Assembly: GCA_029851415.1 (NCBI GenBank)
Contig: CM056741.1
Location: 160,691,685 to 160,755,684, forward strand
Reading direction: 5' to 3'
Source of the DNA: Eretmocerus hayati
Taxonomy: Eukaryota > Arthropoda > Insecta > Hymenoptera > Aphelinidae
Length of the DNA stretch: 64,000 nucleotides
Shown: piece after piece, positions 37,101-49,100 of the stretch
How positions within the stretch are numbered: position 1 is the stretch's first letter
Layout of the letters: each line of letters begins with the position of its first letter
The notes under the pieces: generated by a model
Told to the model about the DNA's origin: nothing
Database searches by the model: none
Seen by the model: the letters and a program-made list of their open reading frames with translations, nothing else
Position numbers and translations under genes: made by a program

Positions 37101-40100
37101 AGAACGGGCTGGAGCTTGCCGAGCACAAGTGCGAAGCGATGCTAGTCACCAAGAGGAGGAGTTTCGAAACTCCCGTAATCTCCATCAACGGGTACGAAAT
37201 TCCACTCAAGAGGGAACTCAAGTACCTCGGGGTTTGGTTTGATGACCAATGGAGCTACAAGGCACAAGCCAGAGAAGCAGCGCTGAAAGCAGACAGGGTT
37301 GGTGGCGCCCTCCAACGGCTGATGCCAAACATTGGTGGCCCCAAGCCAAACGGGAGAGCCTTACTCAGCACCGTGAGCTATTCCATCATGCTGTACGGTG
37401 CACCAATTTGGGGACAGGTAGCTAGAGGGTCCGTAATCGATGCAAAGCTAGGTCCAGTCCAGCGGCGTTTCGCGCTACGGACGATGAGCGCTCATTGCAC
37501 GGTGTCCGACCACGCAGCCTGTGTGCTTGCGGGTACACCACCCATTCGACTGCTTGTAGCCGAAAGAGTGCGGGTATGGAAACGCCAAGAAACCCTTAAG
37601 GGGGTTCGGAAGCTCTACCTTTACCGACCTTGACTTTCGCCAGAAAAAATTTTATTACTCGTGAATTACGCAATATCTTGAGAAACCACGATTGTCATCG
37701 TATTTCTGTGGATCATACCTACGCCCTGGAACAATTTTCAGGGTGATTCATCTTGATTTGAAGGAGAATTCTACATCCGCAGTTTCCAAAATAGTGACTG
37801 CCATTCTCCGGATGTTGAATTCTCCTTCAAATCGAGACGGATCGTCCTGAAAATTGTTTCAGGAGGTAGATCTGATCCACAGAATTACGATGACAGTACC
37901 CTTTTCCTCTTATTCGGCCTATAAAAATTATAAAAAATCAATAACTACCAATAGCGTATGATTCCTCCAAATGTCAATAAACGCGTGTGAGCTGGTCCGG
38001 AGTCGATACGGGTCCGCCCGTCCGCTTTGGATCCGCCGCGTCAGCTGACACCGTGTGGATGTTTTAGGGCTTCCCGGTGCTCTCGCAGGTGATGAGATGG
38101 TTTCCATCGAGTGTGTGCTAACACTCCAGTGTCGGTTATTATATTTAGTGCAAGTACGAGACTAGGCCAACCCTGGCTACATCGCGGCGTCGGCGTTTTC
38201 CATCTCCCATCCAGCAACGCCCGGTCGGCGTCGACTGCTCGCATGGACGCCGTGACGTTTTTTTTTGACGTGAGTATCTTTTTAAATCACACATCTTCCC
38301 AGTAAATAGTGCACGTCGGTGGTGCCCAAATTCATCATGAATCTATTGTGCCCAAAATCGACTAGTTATGTCGTGTACTTTTCTCATCCGGAAGGTTATA
38401 AGTCAGCTGTTTTTGCAATGCCTTTCAATAGGGCTAGATGTCAACTCATCTGATTTTGAAGATTTTTCTCATAGATAAGGCCTAACCTAGAATTTTTTAT
38501 ATTTAAAAGATTGTAAAAATTGTGATTTTACTAGTATGAAAGGTTTCAGTTGTCAATAAAGGCATTTTCTTGATTTTGTGTCATTCCCAGGACCTCGTCA
38601 TTTGAAGCAAAGCTCTACGTTATGACTCGAAACTCACCCAGAGCTTCTGGGGAACCATCTGCACTGTATGGCATATTACTGGAGGCTCTTAGCAATATTT
38701 TGAGCAGTCTTTTGCTGTCCTAGGAAGATTTGAAGGTCCATACGGCATGGTTGTTTGATTGGGCAGTTGACGACATTCTGTATGTAGACTCACGAGGGGA
38801 GCACCAACCTTGTGGGTCCTGAATCTTAGCGAAACTTTGGGAATCTTCTTGTTTTGGTGAGAAATGGAGGTACCCAAGAGGATTCCGTCCAATGGGGCTC
38901 CTATCCAGAGATACAACCATGGAGGTTAGCATTGACAGTATATCTATATATGTGTCATTTAACATTGGTCTATATGGACAATGTTAATTCCCATAGCTGT
39001 ATCTCGGGATAGGAGTCCCATTGGACAAAACCCTTCTGAGTACCTTCATTTCTCACCAAAACAAGAAGATTCCTAAAGTTTTGTCAAGATCCAGGACCCA
39101 CAAGGTTGGTGTTCCCCTTGTCAGTATGGTGAGTTAGCCCATCAATTTATACTCTAAACTACCTACAAATAGTGAGAATTTTCTGGATTTCATAATAATG
39201 TATGAAGCTTCATGGTTTTCTGTTATTGCTTAGAAATAATTTCAAAACTTGGTCATCACGTTATGTACTACACAAGTGGCAAAACTAGATTCTTTGAGCT
39301 TTTATGGATCATATTGAGCCTCAATCATGCCTTTACCCTAGCACGTATAGAAGTTTGTTATAGAAACCTCAAGCAAATTTCTGCTTCCAGGTGCAAGCAG
39401 AACTCAATCACTCATGTCGATTCTTAGCTTCCAGCATGGGTTCTTCCATGGAATCAAACAACCTGTTTCTCTCCATTTTCCCTAATACTAACCGTATTGA
39501 GGGATCATACAACTCTGTAAGTGTTCAGATTGGGTAAGTACCACATCTCTAATCTACATTTTGAGGTCTTCGAGGGAGAAAATCATTATATTTAAAAATT
39601 TACATGTTTCAGATTCTAAAAATAAATGAGTTCCAAAATGATGCAAGATTCACTTCAGTAAAATGATGTGGACTGAATCACATCCCTGAATATTATTTAT
39701 TTCATACTTTCAGATATTGATCTATTGATGATGACATGCTCCATCGATGGGAGCAACCCAATTTCATATTCGAAGCTCAACTGCTTTTTCTATACCAGCG
39801 CATTCTAGATTACGGCATTCTCCAGGTGTCAAATCATTTCTAAATTTGTGAATTAGATAGAAGTTGTAACTTTCATGAAAATTATTCTATTAGAAGAAAA
39901 TATGAATTACTAAAGAATAACTGATAACTTGATCTTTCTATAGGTTAATTTTGGTGGAATTTTTTAGATCAAGTATGGGTTTTGATGCAGTTCATTACCA
40001 AGTTGAGCAGGAATGAAGATTGATTGGTTTTGAGGTCTCTATTGGATACCAGAAATATTTGCCTTTCCTCCGCTCACAATCGAATGTCCTGGTTCAGCCA

Positions 40101-43100
40101 TATGTTTGTTTATATCACTGCATAGTAAATGCACCCACTCTTTGGGTGCATAAAAAATGCAAGATATTCAACCAAAATACCAATTTGAGCAGGAATGAAG
40201 ATTGATTGGTTTTGAGGTCTCTATTGGATACCAGAAATATTTGCCTTTCCTCCGCTCACAATCGAATGTCCTGGTTCAGCCATATGTTTGTTTATATCAC
40301 TGCATAGTAAATGCACCCACTCTTTGGGTGCATAAAAAATGCAAGATGTTCAACTAAAATACCAAATTGAGCAGGAATGAAGATTGATTGTTTCTAAGGT
40401 CTCTATTAGATACCAGAAATATTTCCTTCCATCCGCTCAAAGTTGAAAATGTCCAGGCTCAGCCATCTGTTTTGTTTACATTACTGCATAGCAAATGCAC
40501 CCAATTTTTGGTTGTATTTAAAATGCAAGATATTGACGTGAAATACACATCTAGGCATGCCAAGATGCACATGTACAGTGTATTTATATGAAAGATGTGT
40601 ATAAACAGCATCCAAAATGGAGTTTTGGAGAGTACGCTGCAGTATTTTATTTAGAAATGTCAATCTCCACTAACGCATAAAAAATGTATGTGATTGCATA
40701 TAAATGCTAAGGAGAACATAGAAGTAATTCATACAGAGAATTTTTTCATTCCTCTGCATGAATCTTTGCAGTCAGAAATACACACTTCTATGTGTAACAA
40801 ACAGCAGAGAAGTTCATTCACAGGCATCAGTGACCACCAGTGACAGAGGTGAATATCAAACAATAGAGATATAACACCAAATCTCTATTGAACAAACTCA
40901 TCTCTTCTTATGTCAGGCTGTCGAGTGCTTGAGATAGATGTCTACAGATAGACACCATGAAGTCACGTATCAGTCACCAGACACAGCTCATATGCGGCTA
41001 CCTAGGTCGGTAAAAGTAGAGCTTCCGAACCCCCTTAAGAGCGATGGAGTTGTGCTCAACCCCAATCGTAAGGCCCTCATACGAGATGTGGAGAGAGGGG
41101 AGACCGTCGAAGAGTGGCAAAAAGAGTGGAAGAGCTCAACGAAAGGAAAGTGGACGCGAAGGTTGATCCCCAACACCCTTGTCATTGGCTATGATTTTTG
41201 GGCAAAATTCGAGTGGTTGCCGTGCATTTTAAAGATATACTAAAATATCGAATCACATAGCTAAATGTTGATTTCCGCGGGACCACTGGGTGCCAAAATA
41301 GATGTACAGATTTTGAGTTGGTATGAAATTTAATTTATGCTGAAATCATGAAGACAGCCAATCAGGTACGTTACTTAATTTCAACCACGTGCTTGAAATA
41401 TCACTTCACCCACGTGCTTGAATCGATGGATCAACCACGAACTTGAAAAATCGATTCAACCACAGTGATTGTAGGCAAATTTCAAGCAGTGCTTGAACTA
41501 CTGACTTTCAATTCTTTACAGTGTAATTCTGTGATATTCCTCGCCTCCCGACCTTTTTCGGCAGTCCACCACCTGCATAAATTAGACAGCCGGTCGCGTG
41601 ACAGTCGCGGTCCATGGATCATGGATTCAGCTTAATATTCGCATGATGGGCGCGCGACCCTTTTTCAGCCGGAAGGCAGCTCTGATATGAATCGTATTAT
41701 TGATGTCACCTGTATAGTCGAAAACTCTGAAGTTGGACCCACAATAGGCAACGGTCAAACACGAGGTATTCAAACGCAAGAGTAACTGGGAAGTGTACAT
41801 ATACGGTGAGTTGTTACGCATTTCATGGAATCTCATACACATCAGTTTATCTATGATTATCTGAGATTACCGAGGCGAGTTCGTAAAATTCGGCCCACCG
41901 AGGAAACTCCCATATTCCCAAATAGTCTGTCCGCCCCTGCATCGCGCGAGAAGTAGCATTCATGCACACTCCGTGAGCATGCTCTCTTTTCCGAGAACAG
42001 CTGTGCTCCGCACAAACCTGATGTCTTTCATTCAGGAAAATTTAATTCAGTGGTTCGATCGTCCAATGAAAGTTGAAAGTATAAGAAAACTCGTATCTAC
42101 TCACGTCCACGATGAAATATCCCTGTAAACATAGCAGTATCATCAAAATCACAACTTGTCCGAGAAACATCTGATTGAAGCTGGATTCCATGAGTTCTGT
42201 GCATCTTAAAAATATCATTAGCTCATTAGTAATGTTAACAAGATTTCCGGATCTGTCTAAATCTCGAATGTGCAATAGCTCAGTCCAGTCATCGAATCGT
42301 ACCGTTCTGAAACCTTCATAGAAATTCGGATAATCCGGAAAAAAATTACAACCCTGACAAGGATTTACTTTCTAGATTCACCATCATGAGAAATTTCCCA
42401 TACAGAACTCTGAAGATCACTCAATAGTATATTACTCCTGATACAATAGACCGGGAGCTAGCTGACATTTTTTGGTAGTTATTCCTACCAGGACAGGCCA
42501 TTAACTAATAAGTCATTGGTGGGGCGCAGAAGACGACTACGCAGTGACAGACGGGTGAGCCGTTCCGTTTGTGTGCGATTAATAAACAAACATGTCAGAT
42601 AATTCGATATTTCAGAATCATTTTCTACAGAGTAATCCAACAATATTCCGTCGATTCAGTTGAAAAAAAGTCATCGCTGACTAGTTGGCATACTCATTTG
42701 ACGATTCCTAGTGCCTGCCATACTCGATCGAAAATGTCAAAATTTTCAAATATTTAGAATCTTATTCTGCAGTATGGCACTTTGATATTCGGATAGATTA
42801 TCGGAAAAAAATCCATCGAAAAAGCATCGCCATACTGATAGAGCGATTCTGAATCAATCAAAATCGCGATCCAAGTTGCGTAAAATGCATCAAATTCTAC
42901 TGCTCCGCTGCGCCATCTCTTGATGAACACTTGAGTCGCTTGTCCACGTGGAAATTCAATGCATCTTATGCAACTTTGATCGCGGTTTTGATTGATTCAG
43001 AATCGCCCTATCAGTATGGCGATGCTTTTTCGATGGATTTTTTTCCGATAATCTATCCGAATATCAAAGTGCCATACTGTAGAAATAGATTCTAAATATT

Positions 43101-46100
43101 TGAAAATTTTGACGTTTTCGATCGAGTATGGCAGGCACTAGGAATCGTCAAATGAGTATGCCAACTGGTCAGCGATGACTTTTTTTCAACTGAATCGACG
43201 AAATATTGTTGGATTACTCTGTTGAAAATGATTCTGAAATATCGAATTATCCGACATGTTTATGTTTATTAATCGCACAAAAACGGAACCGCTCACCCGT
43301 CTGTCACTGCGTAGTCGTCATCTGCGCACCACCAATGACTTATTAGTTAATGGCCTGTCCTGGTAGGAATAACTACCAAAAAATGTCAGCTAGCTCCCGG
43401 TCTACAAGGCAAGGCTGTTTTGAGGCATGGGGATGACTTTTCCCCGAGTGCAACAAGGGGAAAATATTTCTCGTAAGTTAAAACAGCTTGCCGAGCGAGG
43501 GAAGTATGCTACTCTTTCCCATTAGGGCGAAGAAACGCTAATTTCATGATCGCATCCGGGAGTAAAAGAGACGCTTTAGTCGTCTCGCGCCAAAAAATAT
43601 TGAATGATCTTGTGAGTTATTCTGACGTGAACTACTTATTTATATTCAATTGACGTGCCAGTAATCATGATGAAATGGAGATTCAGTTATTCAAATCACC
43701 TAATAATACGGTGATGCTTCTCAACAATATCGGATAACAATCTAGTGAAGCTGTGTTGTTGAATTTCATCAGAGCCAATTTCTCTCAAAATATTTTGAAG
43801 ATTCTTCAGTTGCCCACAAAGATGGAACATAGAAGTTATGATGAAACTGTCCACTGATGCGAAAGTACCAGCCGCAAAAAAAGTTGCAATCATTTGAAGA
43901 GTCCAAGTCACCTCGTAATTAGGACTCGACAGTGTATCATATGGAAAAAAGCCAGGGAAGTACATGGTGTTGACATTTCTCCCTGATTGGGAAATGATAA
44001 TTGCTCGTAACGTATACGAAATGACGGTGCCTTCACATAGGGAGACACATGCTATTGAGAATAGTCGACTGCGTTCTGCATATTTTTTCATGATATCCAA
44101 CTCTGATTCCTTGGTTGTTCCCATCCAGTTATGGTAGATCAGGTTGACCAATTTCCTCAGAACTGAATAGAATTACGTGAATTTTGGTAAGTTTGGAACT
44201 GCGATCTACTAGATTTTCAATTGATGTACTCATTCGTGTGAAAATTTAGAACCATACACACGTCTGATTAAGGAGGCTCCAGCGTCCGAGTGAATTCGGC
44301 CATTGAGACACGAAAAAAATACTACCTTGTAGCTGGAGTCACAGCCAGTCTCATGATATTTTCCAAAAGGTATGTTGCCGACTTCATTTTCGAGGGAAAA
44401 ATACTCGAAACTTCGAGGTTTAGCATGGTATCTTATGGGCGTGAACACTCAAACGACCCTTGTATATGCTATATCTCGCTAATTTCCCGTCATTGCTGCA
44501 TAATAAACTATAGCAGTGTATATCACGTATTGCTCATGAAATTTATCTACAGTAGTTGATAGGTTACCGACCAAATATCTGCAAAAAGTATAGTGAAAGT
44601 AGCGAAATGGAGCATTTCGACGCGCAACGGCGTAGATCAGCGATACGATGTACAGTGATTAACGCACATGATTCTTTCAAATGTTTTCCCGCCTTTTACA
44701 CGTCGGCAACATGCATGTTTCTGGATGAAATTCCATTCATCTACAAATGATCCATGCTTGAACAGCTCGTCGCGGTAACACTGTTAAATTTTGAGATATG
44801 ACTCCCCGTCCAAAAATATGCGGGATACTATCATACATGATAGTATTTCTGTCTCGGTGTACTATCATATATGATAATATTTAAAAATTGGGGCGACGCT
44901 TTCATAGTGAGTCATACTTAGTCATACATTCTCATGATGTTGATGTATAACCCAGCAAATTCCCGATTTCTGTGCAAAATTGCTTATGTTTTGCTTGGGG
45001 AGTCAAACTCATAACCATATACTATGTCGCATACCGGTTTCATTGTACTGTGCGACGACGTACACCGAAAGAAATTATCTCAATTTTCTATCAATAATGA
45101 AAAAGAAGAAGAAATCAACTATGTATAATATATCCTAGAGCGGATCTACGCTCACCAATTAGACGTTTTAGAACTAGTTTAGCAATCTATCATGGAGAAA
45201 TGAGTTGAAGTGCGTCAATTGGAATCCGTGGCTGGAATTTCTCACGAGATATATTCGAGTCATTCGCGGGCATTTCGACAAATCCATTCACAAGAGGATC
45301 TGGAAAGAACCCCAAAAAGTTGTTTCGTGTTAGTACTATGTTGAATTAGTACAAAGAAATAATTTTTCCTGGATTTTTTTGCCCCCCCCCCACCCCCGTT
45401 GGCCCTAAGACCCATGAAATGTCTTTTTTAAGCTCTTTTTCAGTTTATTCCGTAAACTCATGAGTCCGGCTGGACTCAACTTTTTCTGACATACTTGAAC
45501 GCATTTTATTCATTAAGACTAGTACTTCCGAAAGAAAATTGACCAGAATGGAGATAACAGAATTCTACTGGTAAATCATTTTAAAGGTCTTAGAAAAATC
45601 TCTAATTTGACCACTGATGGAAACCGATTATTTTGTTTTTCATAGGTGCTACAGTCGATACAAGTTGATCAATTTCATAAAACTGCCATCAAACTTTGAG
45701 CTCGATTTACAGAAATCTTTTTTTGTCTCCGTCATCTAACTTATGAGAAGATCTTCTCGAAGACAAGAACTTTCAACTCGAACGATAATCTGAGTGCCTA
45801 TGTAAAAAATAAGATTTCATGGTCATATATGATCATACATAAAACCGCTCCAAACAATGTTTTTTGACACACTATGCGAGACAATAACTCTTTCGCATTG
45901 ATTTTTCACTTTCTCTCACAGTTTGTCAAAAAATAGTATTCGATACACTGGTGGAAAACTTATATTTCGCATTCTCGTGATGATTTTGACCCTCGCCTAC
46001 GGCTCGGTCCGGAAACCATCACTCGGACGCGATAGAAAGTTTTTCAACCCTTTTATCGAAATGTACTATTTTATACCGAAAAGTTGTGCTATATAGATTC

Positions 46101-49100
46101 AAACCTGTGCTACCAACAATCCGTCACAATACTGATCGCATGGTACAGAAAAAGAAACTTTTCAGGGGTCGGTTTCAAGTTCCAAAAGGTTCCAACCCTG
46201 ACAAAAATTGTTATTTGATGTGGATGTTACCTCTTTGGTGCTTCAAATGTTTGAAACCTGAAAATGTGTGCGGGAAGATTTTTCTGAGTAATGTTCGATC
46301 AATACCGTTAGATTGATGGTACACCAGCTGTACATTAGTGTATCATACACTGTGAAGAATTTGTGGGAAAAACTGCAACCAGTCATTGCAGTTTTTCTCT
46401 CAACCACTGGTTAGGGCCAAAAATCAACCAGCTGGTTGATTTATGGCGTCAACCACTGGTTGACTACCTATCCAACCACTGGTTGACTTTTTTCCCACAA
46501 TGAATTTGTAAGGATTAATGCGGCGCCCACGACATTGGTCGATGGTGGTCTCTGGGTGACACTTTTGAGTCGGAAAAACAAGTTTCGTCATGTTTTTTCA
46601 CAAACAAAGAGGAATGAACATCAGCGCCGGTCGCGTATGGACGACAAAGCGGGTTGCCTGTCCTGCAGGGGTCTAATACACGTCGTGAGGCTGGAGGGGT
46701 GGATAGATGGACGGATGGGTGGGAGGGTAGATGGGATGGATGGATGGAATGGAATAGAATGCAATGGAACGAGATGGTATTGAATGAAACGGAATGGAAT
46801 AGGATGGAATGGACCGGAATGGAAGGGAATGGAACGGTGTGGAATGATATGAAACTGAGTGGAATGGAACGGATCAGAATGGAACAAAATTGATGGGAAT
46901 GGAACGGGGTGAAACGGAATGGAAAGTATGGAACGGAATGATATGGAACGGAATGGAATTGAATATTCCATTCCGTTCCATTTCGGTCCGTTTCATTCCC
47001 ATCCATTCTGTTCCATTCCGGTCCGTTCCATTCCCTTCCATTCCGTCCCATTCCGGTCCGTTCCTTTCCATCCCATTCCGGTCCGTTCCTTTCCATCACA
47101 TTCCGTTCCGTTCCGTACCATTCCATCCATCCATCCATCCATCTCATCTGCCTGCCCACCCCATCCGTCCATCTATACATCCCTCCAGCCTTACGACGTG
47201 TATCCGACTCCTGCAGGACAGGCAACCCGCTTTGTCGTCCATACGCGACCGGGGCTAATGTTTATCCCTCTTTGTTTGTGAAAAAATGACGAAACTTGTT
47301 CTTCCGACTCAAAAGTGTCAACCGGAGACCACCATCGACCAATATCGTGGGCGCCGCATCCATCCTATATTCGCTGTGGGGACAAAGTCAACCAGTGGTT
47401 GAATTTTCAACCAATGGTTGAATTCTAACCAGGTGGTAGATTTCGACAACCAACCACTGGTTGCCGATTTTGGTGGAAAGTCTACCAACATTTTACAGTG
47501 TATCTTCCTGGAATAAAAATGACAAATTTTCAAAACGGTTTAATATATGATCGTTCATGACCGATTATACATATGTTCATGGAATCGTATGTTTCACGTA
47601 CAATTATTTATGGCTTGCATATGCTCTAATCTGAGCTAATGGACATCAATCTGTGTGGAATTACTCCCCATAGTACCCCCAAAGTGTATGTGTAAGGAGT
47701 TCCAGAGGCGACCCTCAAGCCAGAAGCGAGTTGCAGCACGGTTGTTCAAACCAAAGGGTTGAAAGTGGGCATTATTTCGTTTATTTCATGCAGGGCAGGC
47801 AAACGAGGACACGATTTCCCGTGTTCCTGCTCACAAACAAGACGAGCTGCTGGAATTAGTATCCAAGCATGATTTTCCGACTCGTTATGACCATCTTAAC
47901 ACGATCCCGAGGTCAGATTGGCTCTCATATTCCGTCGAGTGCTCCAACGTCGGTCAACCCTCTCATTTTGGGCGCTCTAGAGCGAAATGGCGATGATTTA
48001 GAGGCAATCTGGCCTCACGATCGTGCTCAGATAGTCGGTTTGAGTCGGAAAATCATGCTTGGATACGTATTTTAGCAGTTCATCTCGTTTGTGAGCAGGA
48101 ACTCGGGAAATCGAGCCCTCGTTCGCCTGCCCAATATAGACGAAATAACGCCCACTTTCAACCCGTTGGTTTGAGCACCCATGGTGCAGCTCGCTTCTGG
48201 CTTGAGGGTCGCCTCTGGAACTTCTTACACATATTTGGGAGTACTTTGAGGAGTAATACCATACGAAAACACATATCGGTGTCCATATCAGTCCAAATTG
48301 GAGCATATGCAAGCCATTTTAACGAGGTAATTTTTATCAAAAAATCAGAAAAGAGTAATTGTAACAGTCTACCGAAAATCAGGGACATAAATAGTCACCC
48401 AGATCTTTGTTCCAGTTGGAAGGCTTGTCTTCGAGAATTATATATTGTATAGACTTTTATCAGTGGTCAAATCGCAAGTTCTCCCGAGACCCCCAGATTG
48501 ATCAATATAGTCGGTTATCACAGTTCTAAAAGGGGCTGGATCACTCTGAAGAAGTAGCGAAAATCGGTGGAATCTGCTCCCAGCAGATAGCTCCTAGGAC
48601 TCGCTAGGCTCAACTCTCCATTCTGGCCAATTTTCTTTCGGAAGTACTAGTCTTAATGAATAAAATGCGTTCAAGTATGTCAGAAAAAGTTGAGTCCAGC
48701 CGGACTCATGAGTTTACGGAATAAACTGAAAAAGAGCTTAAAAAAGACATTTCATGGGTCTTAGGGCCAACGGGGGTGGGGGGGGGGGGCAAAAAAATCC
48801 AGGAAAAATTATTTCTTTGTACTAATTCAACATAGTACTAACACGAAACAACTTTTTGGGGTTCTTTCCAGATCCTCTTGTGAATGGATTTGTCGAAATG
48901 CCCGCGAATGACTCGAATATATCTCGTGAGAAATTCCAGCCACGGATTCCAATTGACGCACTTCAACTCATTTCTCCATGATAGATTGCTTAACTAGTTC
49001 TAAAACGTCTAATTGGTGAGCGTAGATCCGCTCTAGGATATACTATACATAGTTGATTTCTTCTTCTTTTTCATTATTGATAGAAAATTGAGATAATTTC

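Larger units (their letters stand above)
37600..41034. mobile_element. 3.4-kb TTAA-flanked DNA transposon
   Basis: Terminal inverted repeats of about 31 bp differ at one position; the ends read GGGGGTTCGGAAGCTCTAC. TTAA stands at both borders (37596-37599, 41035-41038). Joining the flanks restores the LINE frame (RQETLK then SDGVVLNPNRK), so the insertion site is certain. TTAA targets are typical of piggyBac and Kolobok elements. No transposase is recognised. It carries a nested palindrome (37690-37895), the 330-bp MITE copy 2 and a 181-bp tandem repeat. Being inserted in a dead LINE, it is younger than that LINE. Confidence 0.85.
27651..42104 (-). other. Odorant receptor intron 4 (14.5 kb)
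   Basis: It contains the 1.3-kb palindrome 28089-29404, the 4.9-kb palindrome 29486-34428, a candidate solo LTR, a Crypton remnant, a LINE split by a TTAA transposon and short tandem repeats near 41380. 27700-28080 and 41500-42100 show nothing I can identify. Confidence 0.7.

Noticed and set aside
39714..39830. Exon-like stretch after TTTCAG in the TTAA element
   Set aside because: In the phases offered by the preceding exon it meets a stop within two to five codons.
40011..40560. Regular repeats considered as a CRISPR array
   Set aside because: The whole 181-bp unit is repeated without unique spacers, inside a eukaryotic transposon.
44230..44448. Minus-strand open frame just upstream of receptor exon 3, considered as the receptor N-terminus
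   Set aside because: It lacks a membrane segment and the G-x-W-P block, and its phase does not fit; exon 54671-54937 supplies the right sequence and phase.
46515..47225. 236-codon open frame on the minus strand
   Set aside because: It runs through the GGAAT/TTCCA pentamer array; the protein is a monotonous W/N/R-rich then S/I/P/F-rich repeat, produced by a stop-poor satellite.
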